From the NCBI GenBank assembly GCA_033297075.1, contig MU858120.1:1-64000 (forward strand): a stretch of 64,000 nucleotides of DNA, read 5' to 3'. This document shows, piece by piece, positions 9,342 to 22,511 of this stretch. Position 1 is the first letter of the stretch. The number at the start of each line of letters is the position of its first letter. The notes beneath the pieces were generated by a model, which worked only from the letters and a program-made list of their open reading frames with translations, was not told where the DNA came from and did not search any database. A program made the position numbers and the translations under genes. This stretch comes from Rhypophila decipiens (taxonomy: Eukaryota; Ascomycota; Sordariomycetes; Sordariales; Naviculisporaceae).

Positions 9342-12300
9342 GGTGTTGTTTACGCGCTATGTTGCTGTCTCTGAGGGCAGAAACAACCCCCACTGCATGT
9401 CCTTGAGCGTTCCTTTCTCTATAAAATGTACCAGGTATCTGTAAGAAGGTTTTTATTCTTTACTTTCTACACGGTGTTGCCGACAGGCAAGCGAGCAAGG
9501 TCAACCTTGTCGCCTGTGAGTGCAGGTATATGCATACAGGCGTTTTCCTCTTGAGCATTCACCTCCTGCGGCATCCCGTAACACACGTTGCAGAGCATGT
9601 CATATAATGATGTTTATGTATGATAATAGCAAGAATTTTGTACATGTCTGTCATTGCATTGTTTTTGATCCCTTCCTCACGGATGGGTTCGGATGGGGAG
9701 GTGTTACCAAGGCATATGGCAGAGCCTGGTTGCCGGCAAAATGCCGGTTTGAGTGCTATACGTGGGATGTTTCTCTTGCGCTGTTTCATGGTCTGTCTGG
9801 GGACTTGGGGGACGGATGGCTTGACTCGCGACGGGTCCCTGATATCTATCCGGCGTGTTGGGGGTCTTTATGTTGCCAGGCTCACCGTGATGCATCTAGC
9901 CATGGTTGCCGGTATGGACGTAAGGGGCGTGCATGTCTCTCCTTGGTTTATGGATCTCGCCATGAACGGGAGGGGCACCTGAGTGAGCCGCTATCTCATT
10001 AGAACGCCCATTATTGCCGGATGTCGAGCTTGAATGCATCTTGCGGCTCTGGGGTTGAGATGTCTAGGTATTGGTAGCGGATGCACATGTCGTCGATGAG
10101 CCAGCGGTCCAGTCTGGCGGCTGGCATTCCGATGGGCAGTGACTACACAGACTCGAGTCTTCACTTAGACACAAGACTTGTATTCATAGACCGCTGCCAT
10201 CAAGTGGCGTTAGTATGTACCTAGTAACATCCTGCAGTTCCTGGGTCGCCGTTCTTGAATTCTCGTCTTTTTTTTTTCTTTTTCCCTTTTGGGCTGCTTC
10301 ATGAAAGTGTAATCAGGCTTCCAAGGTCAGGTTGTCAAACTGCTGCCTCCATCCTGAAGGCCAAAGCTCACCGAAGGCAGCTGGATATGATTAGGTTTAC
10401 CGCCATGATGCTGTCCGCAGGATCTGAGGGCTTCCATTTTCTTCTGTCAAATGGACATGTTCTAGAAACTTTTGGGTGGCGACCTCTCATCCTGGCTGGC
10501 TGGCTGTCCGGAGATGTTTATTGCCTGCTCGTAGACTTCCCCAGACAGTGTGAATGTCACTTACGGTAGTGTTGCCTTTAGTGATGCTGCTCAGTTCCTG
10601 GAGTTTACGAGGATGTCGTTTCGAAGAAAAGTGAAATCCTTCTTTCGGAGGAAGCCGGGCGGATACTTGGGCGCGTTCGAAGCTGCCAAGCACAGACAGG
10701 CACACGAAAGTTAAAAGGGCAGAAGGAAGATGCAAAACCGACAACCTAGGCCTGGCTGGGGAAATGGATTGCGTTCATACCCATTTCCCCGCACTTTTAT
10801 ATTGTTCTTTCCAGAAGGCCTGGTATGAACTCGGGATTGTTGTGTGAGAGTGAGTTGAGAGGGCGAGATGTGTGGCAGTTTATTTCGCAACCCCTTCGCT
10901 TCCGGGTAACATATTTTCTTCAGGAACGGGGGATCGTGAAATGAGAGACGGCAGAAGGAGTTACCGTCCAGATCGGTGTATCTTGACACGGCAGCGACGA
11001 TGCCGGACTTCCCTCACGTGTCATTACCTGCAGCAGGTGGACATAAAGTTCGAATGCCCCTTGCCTGGGGGTAAACGTGGCCCTGCGTGAAGTAGAGTTC
11101 GCGGCCAAGTCCTGAAGTATAAAGAATGAAATGAAAAGGACCGCCAGGAGGTCACCGAATGAGGGTTTCGATGTCTGAAATGTCCATCAAGAAAACAGGT
11201 CCACCAATCAACTTTCCTCAACGGGAAAGAGGCTGAATACAATTCGGGTCGCAACGACCTTGTCAAAACCAAGAGCCCATAATAGCAAGTACGGCATCCT
11301 ATATGAGCTTATAGAGTAAAGGAGGTAGCCTGCAAATGACTGTGATGATTATGGCTGTCCAAGGGCTCCGTTGTTTATATATATATATATATATATACTG
11401 ATAGGCAATGTCCAGAATTGGTGCTCATCGAGGACTTCCTTTTTCGGTAGTAGGTTTTCAAGGATGGTGGCCCGTACCTGTCATACACCGGACGGTGGAC
11501 TGAATGAGAACATTCTGTGGCCATGTACCGGAAGCGAATACCCATTTCAAAACTCTCGTTTCCTATTCTCGCTACGTAATCAACAGAAAGAGCATGATGA
11601 GATTTGAGTTTTGCTTACACATGTGTTCACCCCTTCGGCATGACATGAGGATGTCCAACGGCTTACGTACGTAATGCAGACGACCTGGAAGTGGTATTCG
11701 TAACGTACGCAAAGATTCCCAGACGAGGGGTTGAGGTGTGCTTGAATGTGTTGGGAAACTTGAGTTTATTTGCGGCTTCCGCGGTGGGCTCTTGTAACAT
11801 ATCTGTACCCCACACAGAATTGAACAGTTGCAGGTTACCCCGTACAGTACTCAGGTCCAAAGCTAAGGTACTCCGTACCTGGTAAAGGAAAGATTGAATC
11901 AGGTACGCAATACGTCTGGCCGATATTACCGTACCAAGGTGACCTACCTTCCGTCTCCTTTTTTCCTCTCAGATTATTAAAATAAAACGACGCAGAGGGT
12001 TGCCTTTTATATACAGTAGAGTAGCATTACAGAACCTGGACGGAAAACACGGAAACGTCTTCCTAGGCCAGGGTAGATGTGCTTTCCCCTGTGGACATCA
12101 TTACCTCTTTGCATTGAGTGAGATGCTGCGTATCCAGAACAGTTTGGGATAGGGATGGGTGAGCAGTTGAGTAAGCGTGACAGCAGGGAAAGTATGGTAA
12201 TCCTCGGCTGCTCAGCTACGTCCAGTGGCCAACATCTGACCCAACAAGATATCGACTGGCTTTATGAGTGTAAGCAGAGTGATGGCAGGCGTTTCCTTCA

Positions 12301-14804
12301 TATGGGCAGCGTGCCATCATTCTGCTGGGTGCATGAACAGGAATATCACGTCTCTGTCTCATATGGCGGATATGCCACTCTTGTCTGCACATATCGATCA
12401 AAAGGAGTCACAAACCCATATGCAATACACATATCCATAAAGCAACCAGTAGCGGCCGATTAACGGCGGCGAAGGGTCCATGTCAATGCACTCCTCGAGT
12501 GTTGAAGGGAGCGAGTCACTTGTCGTTCGATCAGAAAAACGTCGAGAGGCGAGAACAGCCCAGCAAGGGCTGGGCACAAGGGTCGAGGCTTTGGGAGATC
12601 AAAAGAAAAAAGAGGAGCGGTCCAAGGAAGCCCTGTGCAGCTCGGGATTCACCTTGCGATCCTTTTGAGCCTTCCATGTTTTGTCGGTGACTGTATGATG
12701 ATGCTGCCGTGTAGGATCTGCTTGAAGATATACATGTAGGAACTCTATGGGTGCAGCGCAGAGCCGGTACATACATACTGTACAAAACGCTGTAAATCTC
12801 CGGCTTTTTTGGTGAATGGAGACAGATTGTTTTGGTGCAGCACAAAATCCAAGGCGACGAGCCCTTGATGCAACCAAAACCCCTTGGGTTGAACCTGGTC
12901 GACCAGGTTCCCCTCTCGACTGGGCAGACCATCGCCAATGTATTTGCCAGTCAGCCAATGGACACGGCCCGGAAAGCTTCGAGACGAAAGAAATGATGGA
13001 TGGCTGTGGTGGTTTGGAAGATTGGAGAGAATACCGCAAGGGCACCTCAGTTGTGAGTCGTAAGACCGTGACAGTGGCTTGATACTAATACCGTATGGCG
13101 ATTGGCGATGTAATCAACTCCACATCCTGTCATCTCGGGCTTGTGCACACTGCACACAACAAATACAACAGACAACTTCTGGAAAGCATAACGCATCGAA
13201 TGGCGAAGGCGGCACGAACAATCCCAAGATGTTGGTTCCTCGTCTGCGATCTTAAGAAGGGTATATATCCAATGCGTCCAGCGCCATGGGGAAGAACATT
13301 GTGGGCGTAAAAAACGGTACGCTGTAATGAATACTGGAGGAGAACGACTTCTCGTGGATGCCTTGAAAAGAGCAATATACGCCGACCTGAGGAGGTCAAA
13401 ACGGCCTAGACAAATAATTCAACCGCATGGGATAGAGTTCCGATGATTGTGTGTGTGTTTCAAACTTTGTTGCCAGAAGAATGGTCAGTTTGTCTGCAAA
13501 ATCCAGTCGACAGATCAAGGTTTGACTCCAACATGGGACAGAAAGAGCAAAACAGATGGGGCAAGGGCAAGTCAATTAAGCTTCAAGACCTGGACTGACT
13601 GGCTGGGTGCAATTTAACTTTTGAGCATTTCTGGATGATAAATATTTTACCCACAGGCAACTTCTCCCGTTTCGTGTCCCATTCCTCTTTCCGCCTTCCT
13701 GGAAGCTCTGGATTGAACCTCCCTTTTTCCAACTTCGTCGCCAACTCCGCCAACGAGTCGATTTTCCTGGGTAGGAAGCACACAACTTAACCCCACCACG
13801 ACCACTTACACCGAAGTCCACTGTTACAGTACATGAGCCGTACAGTACATACCACGATACCTCGGGACCTCGCCTGATTTCCAGTCAGTGCTCAGTGCAT
13901 CAGCACCTGCGGCAGAGACGTCAAAATCATAAGCCGTTTCTAGCAGGTACCTCTACCTTGCCCATCTCCACCAGCAGCAGAGTCCAAGGCCCGAAAAAAA
14001 AATTTATTCCACACGCACACATAATTCTTCCTCACTCTGTTTGGTGAAGCATCAACCCCCGCCAAACACATTTTTCTTTTACACCCGTCTTTTTTCTTCT
14101 CTCCCTCCCATATTTCAACCCCCGCCCCAGATCCGCGATCTCCTAATCGCGTTCTCTGCAGGACATTCAATCTCCTGGAGGTCCGATTTTCAGGTTTCGA
14201 GTCCCACGGTCTCCCCCGGTGAACTTTGAAAGCAGCGTCATCTGTCGGCTATTTCCGCCGACGTCTTGGTGGCCACCTGTCTGCCTTCTTCACTCGACTT
14301 CTGTCCTTTTACGGCTTCCCTCGGTCTTGACGAGACGATCGATCTTTTGTTGTTTTCGGGACACCGTCGAATCCTCGGTTTACCGCTAATCCCATTCGAC
14401 AGCGCAAGTGCCCGTAACGAGAGTCCAGGTCAGGCGCGTCCCACCGAAGCTCGACTGTCAACAAGGGAACGGGCTTTTTCCCTGCCTTGCCGGATCCTGC
14501 GATATTAGCTAAGCTCTCTGTCAATTTCAAACTTTGAGCTGGCAACTTTTCTCCCTGCCCAAACTCCATCGCAGCTAGAGAATTCATTCACCCCGCTGCA
14601 ACATTCGACTACTTTTAGTGCGAGAGAGGTGACCAATCTCGGGCCATCGCCTTCAAAAGGCACACTCACTGTCAACGATACCGATCGAATCGAGCGTTCT
14701 ACTCGAGACGGGCATCGCCTGGCACACCCGGCATTCCGTCGATCTCAATCTTGCCAGTCTTTAACCTGACCGTACACATCGGTCACTCTTCTTAAACGAC
14801 AAAG
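9342..14804. other. Long gene-free region between SFT2 and LARP1
   Basis: About 5.5 kb with no supportable gene. It contains a (TA)n microsatellite at about 11374-11398, a dense cluster of GTAC tetramers at 11667-11934 (nine in 268 bp) and another small group near 13830-13850. A T-rich run lies at 10264-10283. The last ~800 bp, pyrimidine-rich with CT-stretches, is the likely promoter and long leader of the LARP gene. Short open frames (for example at 12155-12463) have no recognisable content. Confidence 0.5.
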
Positions 14805-17800
14805 ATGTCGACCATTTCCTATGCGCAAGCCGCCAAAGGCCAGGCGGCTTCTCAGCCTACCTCACAACCGATCACCGGCTCGCCACAGTCCACAAGCTCC
14901 CAGACAAAAGATGAGGTCCCTACTGCCAATACATCAGTAACAACCCCATCGGTCGCATCAAGCGATGCTGGAAGCCCCGATACGGGCAAGAATGGCCACT
15001 CAGATGCCGAGGTTACGTTACCGAGACATGATGCCGAAATGGCCGAGGAATCAGCACCGTCGACCACATCAGCTGCAGACCAGAGCGTCAAATCAAGCCG
15101 TCTGAGCGACGCTACCACCGTAGACTCGCATCCCCGGCAAGACGGGAAGGCCTCGCGCTCAACGAGCCGTGCTCCGAGGTCCAACGAGGGCCCTGAAGGC
15201 CGAAGAGGTCGAAAGGGCAAGAAGGGACGCAACCACGACAAGGACGCCCAGACGGCCCAGCAGCAACAGGACGAAAAGGAAAAGGAAAAGGAAAAGGAGA
15301 AGGAGAAGTTCGTATTGTCCGAAGCACCCCTCCCAGCGGTTAACATCTGGAAGCAACGGCAAGAGCAAAAGGCCAAGCAAGCTCCCCCTCCTGTCCCCGC
15401 TGCCAGCAACGTCTCTACGAATGGCGGCGAATCGAGGAAACCACATGTTGCCCAGGGGGAAGCGGATTCTCAGCTTTCTAACGGCGTCCCCAAAGACAAG
15501 TCGGCAAAGAAGAGTGCCGACCAGCCCAAAAACGGCGAGCAGGCCCCACGCAGAAGCGCTCCTCGCGGTGCCCGCGGGAATGAGAAGGACGACAAGCCCT
15601 CTGGCAACCTCCCATCTGTCGAGGATACATCGGCATGGCCTGATCCGAAGGCTGCTGCTTCCAACGAGGTCGCTGGACAGAAACCTCAGGCCAAGGCAGC
15701 CCCCGCCGAACGGGAAGGTGGAAGCGACTCTCGCCAATCACAGCCCAGATCATGGCAGAAGATTGATGTCCCACACAGCGTAGTATTCAACACGCAGCTC
15801 CCCGCCCGGGGTGGTGGTCACAGATCTCGAGGTGGCGGACGAGGAGGCCGGGAGACGGGGTCCACTCGGGAGCCCCAGTCCAGCAACGGCACCAGCAGCG
15901 CCAGCGCGCAGAATGCCGCAACTGAAAAGCCTGCTGTCGCCAACGGCACTGGCCCGGCAAAGGGTAGCACACACCAACCCCGAGAGAACAGCACCTCGAC
16001 CCGTCCTGCGTCTCAAAATCCCGCCCCCGCGGTACCGAAACGTGGGCCTGTCGACCTGCCTCCTTCAAAGGACCAGCGCAAGCCGTCGATCTCGGCGCAG
16101 GAGTCTGTCCGGGAGCCAGCTTCTGACAATGCCGCTCCTTCCAGCAAGAAGGCGTCCCATCGAGCGCCGCATGGGGACATCAGGATTCCCAATGGCGAGT
16201 CTGGTTCAGCTCTACCAAAGAGCGCTCCTCAGGAGCGACCCACCAAGAGCTTCGAGCCCAGCAAGGACGGACAGAACGGAAACCACAACCAGCAGCATGG
16301 AGCGCGGGAGGGCCGCCCTGAGCGTGGCCGTGGTGGTTATCGTGGCCGTGGAGGACATAATGGAGCCACAGGCCAGCATAGTCAGCCCAACTCCTACGCA
16401 CAGAACGGACAGTACAGTGCACCGCCGTTCCAGCAACGACCAGGCGTCTCAGGTCCCAGCACATCTCATTCGGGTCAGTTCGCCGGTTATGGACAGCCGT
16501 CTCGTGGAAGAGGAGCGGCGAACAGATGGAGCGGCTCTGGACGGAGCAACTCTAACGGTGCTGTCTACGCCCCAAGACCCGCACCGCATGCACCGCACGC
16601 ACCGCAAGTTGGCGAGCCGCTTGTCCAGCAGTATCCTCCCGCCTACTACCCGGCAGCCCAGCCAGTGTTCGAGCAATTCACGCTCAACATGGTCACGTCC
16701 CAGCTCAACTACTACTTCTCGGTAGACAACCTCTGCAGAGACATGTATCTCCGGAAGCAGATGAACTGCCAAGGCTTTGTCAAGCTGGATGTGATCGCCG
16801 GGTTCAAACGGATGAGAGATATTCTCGCAACAGGAGGAGGAATCGACCTACTTCGTTTCGCGTGCCAGTATACGGACGTGGTTGAGCTTGTCATGGGAGA
16901 GGACCAAGTTGACAGGTTGCGGAGACGGGAGAAATGGAAAGACTTTGTCCTCAAAGCGGACGACCGGATGGAGGAACTCCAGCACGACACCCCCATCAAT
17001 TTCACTCCTTATAATGCATTTCTACCCTACCCCGCGCCCGTTACCCAGCAGTATGCCGTCACCTCGCCTGTCCACATGTGGAATCCTCAGTTCCCCGAAG
17101 ACGGGGCCTATCTGACTGGCGGTTACCCAGCGCAGTTCGAGCAGAATGGCATCGTTCCCAATGGCCATCACTACGGCCAGGAGCCCCAGCTGTCAGCTGG
17201 TGTTCCCGATTTCATGCCCAACTCGGCCACTTTCGAGCTGGAGAACCTCACTAATATCCCGGACGCTTGCTTCGACAGGGTTAAGATTCTGGAGAAGGCG
17301 AGCTCGGATTCCTCAAGTGCCAGCGCCGCAGGTTACATCTCCAACAACACTCATATGCCAGTAACGAATGGTAATCCAAGGTAAGAAGATCCCGGTCGCC
17401 ATTCCAACTGACAACACACTAATTCCTCGCAGCCACAACTCGGAAGCGCCCAATGGCGTCGACAACTCGTCGGGTGCACCCACTTGGTTCGCAGACCAGT
17501 CTGATGAGACCCCTGTACAGGAGCGGCCGTATACCGAGGTCAAGCAAGCCGCGCTGGCTCAGCGTGAGCAGGCGGAGCCGGGCGAGACGCCGGAGCAGAT
17601 GCGGTATCTCTACAAGGTCTGGTCGCAGATTCTGCTGAGGCATTTTAACGCCAATGTCTACCACGAGTTCAGAAACCTGGCGATCCAGGACGCTGCTCGC
17701 GAGAACCTGTACGGCCTGCGATGTCTTGTTGCATTCCTCGAGAATGTGTTGAAGGACGATGTCCACAAGCCCTGGCTTCACCCCCGCCAGGTTCCCCACA

Positions 17801-17877
17801 TCCTCAAGCTTCATTACGACGAAGCAGTCGACAGCGTCCAGAGGAGCCCAGCCTCGGCAGTCGAGAAGAGCATCTGA
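14805..17877 (+). CDS. LARP1-type La-motif RNA-binding protein with C-terminal DM15 region
   Basis: Two exons, 14805-17380 and 17433-17877 (52-nt intron, GTAAGA...GCAG), encode 1006 aa. The N terminus (MSTISYAQAAKGQA) is the short motif typical of fungal La-related proteins. Residues 15-600 are disordered and rich in Ser, Pro, Asn, Gln and Lys, with an alternating Lys-Glu run at about 158-168 and two RGG/RG-rich patches at about 336-352 and 505-520. The La motif is at about 622-710 (QLNYYFSVDNLCRDMYLRKQ, then GFVKLDVIAGFKRM). The second exon carries a DM15-like block at about 914-975 (YLYKVWSQILLRHF, YHEFRNLAIQDA, YGLRCLVAFLENVL). This resembles the DM15 box by which animal LARP1 binds the mRNA cap and 5' TOP motif. 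The protein is probably cytoplasmic and acts in mRNA stability or translation, by analogy with LARP1 and yeast Sro9/Slf1. No RRM is seen after the La motif, which fits LARP1 rather than genuine La. Confidence 0.92.
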
Positions 17878-19834
17878 TCTCCCGAATGGGACCTGATCGC
17901 TTGGCTAGAATGTCAAGCGACGAGATTGTTGTTAGTTTTGTACACACTTCTTCCCGGGACCTGTGCGATGATTGTTTGTCGAGCACATGGTCGATATCCA
18001 GATGCGGCCAACTTTGGCACCGGATCTAGGTCGTATGTCGGCTCTAGTTTCTCATCGACAAGTTATCTCATCCATCGGGTCAGCTATCCAAACGAAACGA
18101 AAAATGGTATAAAAAACACAACATAATATACCGGAAATCCGCAAGATACAGCGATATTCTTGCTCTTGAGTCTTTTCGGGTAATTGCGACCATGGCGTAT
18201 ACCCATTGATACGAGTGTTCGTCGCCGCCCCAGCTTCTCTGACAACGTCCAGTCGGCGAGGAAGTGTCGACAAAGGAAAAATTTCAAAATTTGCCTCCAG
18301 CGTCTACGCAAAGCCATTTGACGACGTTCGGCGAAGTTGGATTGGTAGATTTCGGCGTTCTACGACTGGGGAATGAAGTTTCCGTGTTATCATTTCTGTC
18401 TCTTTCTTGGCTCGCGGATTGGTGCTGGGGAGGGGATGGTATCTGGCGAACTCTGGATGTCCGGGACGCGCGAGCAGCAGGTGGTGAACTGGAAATCTCC
18501 ATGGCAGGAACTCTTCTCACTCTCACGATCAGCGGGGCATCACCATCTCGCCCATTGCCTTTTTATGCGTTTTGACCAGGCGTTGTTGTCCTTTTTTTTC
18601 TTTTGGTGTTTTTTTTTTACCTCGCTTTTTTTTTCTTTGGCATTTTTATCAGTACCGTTTTTTTCCATCATACAAAATCACGCTATGACTGGCAGAGCCC
18701 AATACGCACTTGAAAGGAGCAGCGTCCCCATAGCGCACTCATTTGATATAGCGTCACTTTTTCTGGCAGATAAAAGTTTTTATTCGCTTCATTCTCCCCT
18801 GCCGCCTATTTGGGAATGCATTGCCGGCTTGGGGATGGAAACACTAGCATGGAAAGGGGCTGAAAATGAAGATTGGGGCTTGACATCTAGACCATTTGTT
18901 TTCTCTGTTTTCCTTCTCGCGGGAGAGGGATGGATGGGGAAGAGAATGGGTTTTTCGTTTTTAAACATTCAAGCAGCATGAGAATTATTCTGATTCATGT
19001 CTATTTCGTTTGTGGGATTCTGTTTTTCAAGGGATGCCGTGAATGAGTCTGGTCTTTGCGTCTTCATTGTACAGATAGAACAAGCTATAAAATAAAACCC
19101 CAATAATAGTTCTGTATATATATTTTTTATTTCTTGTAAATTTCTGCCATCATCCTGCCCTGCTCAATTGGGATGCCTCCTGCCATTCAGAACAGAAGCC
19201 AGGGATGTTTGTTAGCGTAACGGTAAGTCTGAGGGAGGGACCGCACCGAGTGGGGTCTTCGTGACCTTGAGACGCGGCAACCTTGTTGGCCACGCTGACC
19301 TACTGTCACCTACACAACATCAGCATCCATCGCGCATGATGCATCGTGCTTTCGACTACGAGCAAATGTCGGTTTACTTGTATTCGCATAACCTATTTCT
19401 TTTTGTGACGACACTGAACCCAAACCGGTGTCTCGTCCGTGAAGGGTGCAGCTAGCGGACGAGCTGCCCCTCGATCGAGGAATTAATCTTATTCCTGATA
19501 ATCACATGCCATTACCGACTGGCTTCATCAGACGTATCTTCCCTCTCTTCTCAAGACCTCTGGCTCAAGAGTAGAGAAAAAGCTACAATATTTCAAAAAG
19601 TAAATCTATACAGTATTCGAAAAGTCGAGCACAGTCAATTCTCGGAAATTGTGCATCATATCCGGACCTTCTTTGTTCTCCCCGCCACAAAGTCTAAAAG
19701 TTAAAACCACCCTTGCGGTCTTCGCCCTCACGTGTCTTCAGTTGGCAGCCCGGAGGTTTATTTCTATCTGGGCTGAGCACATAAACTAAGCAGATTAAAA
19801 AAAAAGCATCTGATTACCCCAGAAATCCGATCAG
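17878..19834. other. Intergenic, LARP1 3' region to INO4-like gene
   Basis: About 2 kb. It contains T-rich runs at 18589-18665 and an AT-rich segment around 19080-19140 that could be transcript-end regions, and then the promoter of the Ino4-like gene. A 202-codon open frame at 18373-18981 is mostly a readout of the T-rich tract (Phe runs) and is not supported as a gene. Confidence 0.5.
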
Positions 19835-20658
19835 ATGTTGTCTTCCCAGTCCCCGACGTGCGAGAGTGTGGCGGGACCGACAGCCGACGGGAATCCGGGG
19901 AGCGTCAACGGCGGCGATATGGGGCGAGACGGTGAGAAAGGAGGACGCCTCACTGAAGAGGAGAAGAAGAGCAATCACATTGCTTCTGGTAAGTTGGCGC
20001 GTTATTCCTAGTTTTTTTTCTGCTCTCCGGTCTATTAGTTCCTCGCAACAGAACTACAGTTTCTTCCCCTGGCTGCAGGTCAGTGGTTATCAAATTACGC
20101 ATCACATGTATTCTTTGCAACTTATCTGGCGTGGAGGATGTCTAACATGTGCTCCGCCGTTGATGTGCAATGTCAGTATTTGCCAGTCGAGTTCTTAACT
20201 GACAACGCTATCATCCAGAACAAAAAAGGCGAATGGCCATCAGAGAGGGGTTCGACAAACTCTCGACCATCGTGCCTGGGCTCGAGGGGCAAGCGCGCTC
20301 TGAAGCCTTGGTGCTCAGGAGCACCGTCGACTACATGGAAAAAAAGCTGATGGAACGGAGGCAACTCATCATGGACTGCGAGATGAATGGGATTCCTGTC
20401 GACCCTCAGATGAGGAAGTGAGTTTCATTTCAGTCACACTGTTTCGTTCTGGGCAATCGACAACCTGTTCGCTCATGCCTCATTTCATGGTATATATACG
20501 CTGACGTTGTCTGCTATAGCGAAGTAGACCGGCTGTTGCACTGGGAGGAGTATAAAAGGAACAAACCAAGGAACCCCAATAGTAGCGAGGGATCGGGCGA
20601 CGAGAAGAAGTTCGTCCCCGGCCCGTGGAAGAGGCCTAAATCCACGTCCAGGTCGTGA
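19835..20658 (+). CDS. Ino4-like bHLH transcription factor
   Basis: Three exons, 19835-19988, 20219-20417 and 20520-20658, give 163 aa; all phases agree. Donors are GTAAGT and GTGAGT, and the second intron ends in CTATAG. The bHLH domain is at about 44-98: basic region and helix 1 KKSNHIASEQKRRMAIREGF, DKLSTIVPGL, a short loop, and helix 2 SEALVLRSTVDYMEKKL. The Asn-His...Ser-Glu-x-Lys-Arg-Arg pattern resembles yeast Ino4, which pairs with Ino2 to bind the UAS-INO element of phospholipid biosynthesis genes. Small size (Ino4 is 151 aa) supports this. The C terminus is basic (WKRPKSTSRS). It is probably a nuclear dimerisation partner. A role in lipid gene control is inferred from the family; many filamentous fungi keep an Ino4-like protein without a clear Ino2. 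Confidence 0.85.
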
Positions 20659-22511
20659 GTGCATGTACGAATCACTACACTCAGGGCACCGCTGATGCCT
20701 CTTTCATCATAATCATCGCTCGACCTGGAATTCAGATATTCAGAATTCAGAGTCTCGGTATAAGCCCGACATTACATCCTTTTCTATTGGTCTTGTTTTC
20801 ACACTTTATTCTTTCATGTCTTGGTTCACGGAGCTCAGTTCCAGTTCCCAGCTTTGTGGGATGCTCATTGGCGGCGTCTATCTCTGCTGAGTAGCAGCAG
20901 CGAGTTTTATACCTAGCAAGGAGTTCCCGGGTTGCTTTTGGACTTTGGTTGTTTGGTCAAATTTGTCTCGTCGAGTAATCATCACCCATATCGCCTTGCG
21001 GTTCTCGCGTCTCTTGCTAGCGTCTCTTGATGCTACATATTCACTTTGCGGTCCGGTGACTGGTGAAGACGACTGCGCCACGGGAAACACGGAACACTGC
21101 GTCATGGCCTCGAGTGGCGGCCCACGACTCTCTCCTCCATGGTGGGGCGCATGCAAGACCTCGCTGGCCCCCGAAACCCGAGAAGGCCTCGGGTGTGGCT
21201 GGGTTGGACTGACGGATGGGACGGGATTCGGTATTGATGCCCTACATGATGCATGATGCATCCCACAATGTTTTGCGCTTCAGAGAGCGGGAGACACACT
21301 TGGAAGAATCGAGAGATATGAGGCAACCGATTCGATTTTCAAAAGCAAAGAAGATCGTTTACTTGTCGTCAAAGCTTGTCGGACTTGCCCTTTTATCCCG
21401 GATGTCTCTCAAGCAGTACCAGTAGCACAAGCACAGAGAGGGGCAGCCCCACGCCTGCCAAGCGTTAGGCTCATTTTCCCAACGGCGTTTTCGATGATCT
21501 CACAGGGTATGGGACGCTTAGTGATGTGGTGCTTCTTTGTCTAGGAAAAGGGGTTTATTGGTGCCGGGAATCGTTGACGGGAGCGCCCGTTGGGCTTGAA
21601 AGAAAATAGAACAATGGACCCTCGAAAACGGCCCTAACCGCAGCCTCAAAGAGAGCGAGGAAGGTCTAAATAAAAATTGATGCTGATCGTTGGGTGATCG
21701 ACTTGCCGGGCCGCAGAGGCCAACCCTGAACCTCCTGTTTGGGAACGAGATGTCTCATGTGTTTCCAACCGCCGCTCATGGAAGCGACAAGTCTAGGAAC
21801 AGTATGGGACGGATGCGACTCACAGTTAGTGCTGTTATGAATAAAGAGCGGCCTTGGGGCCTGTAGAAATGGCCAACACGGCAGGAACCAGGAGTGGGAA
21901 GTGGAAATATGGAAACATCCATCTCACAACTCCCTCCTGCTTGAAGCACCCGCCCCATTCTTGCCTGCCCTCCTCTCACTCCTTGGTGATTCCTCGTGGC
22001 TCGCGCATTCATCATCTTCTCATCAGTCTTCATCTGTGAACGGAAAGTTTCTGATGACGATTTCTATCAAACCGATTGCCTCCAAGTTCCAGTGATCAAC
22101 AGCTGGAGAGAGGCGACTTACATACGGAGCACGCTCAAGGACATCACAAGCCCTAGACAGTCCCACCCAACACAGCCTGCTTCCCGGGTCCCCTGGGTCT
22201 GCTAGGAACGGAGAATTCATCCCACCTCTCACACACTGCACCACCAGTTCCTGCCTTGCTGACGGAACCTGAACCTGACCAACGCCAACATTGGCGCTGG
22301 ATCCCCTTAAAACCAGACACCGCCCCTCACCATACCCCTCCATCCCTCCCCCCCTTCCAACAATCTCACCAAAATTCGGCAACAACAAAAGTTGGACTTT
22401 TCAGCACTTTAACTACTTGCTATCGCTTCTCCGTATCAGATACCATTCATTGCTTGACTGCGATCATCTTACTGCATTTGTTGCACTTGTCATATCCCCC
22501 AAGCGCTTGGG
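20659..22511. other. Intergenic between INO4-like gene and the 745-aa protein gene
   Basis: About 1.85 kb with no supportable gene. The last ~300 bp (about 22200-22511) is CT/AC-rich with little G, as expected of a fungal promoter and leader. Short frames on both strands show no recognisable content. Confidence 0.5.

Noticed and set aside
14852..16068. Long minus-strand frames opposite the LARP gene (Ser/Phe- and Leu/Arg-rich)
   Set aside because: They are shadows of the biased codons of the LARP low-complexity region; the Phe-Ser alternation mirrors the Lys-Glu repeat on the other strand.
18373..18981. 202-codon plus-strand frame after LARP1
   Set aside because: It is dominated by Phe from a T-rich tract in likely 3' non-coding sequence; no motif.
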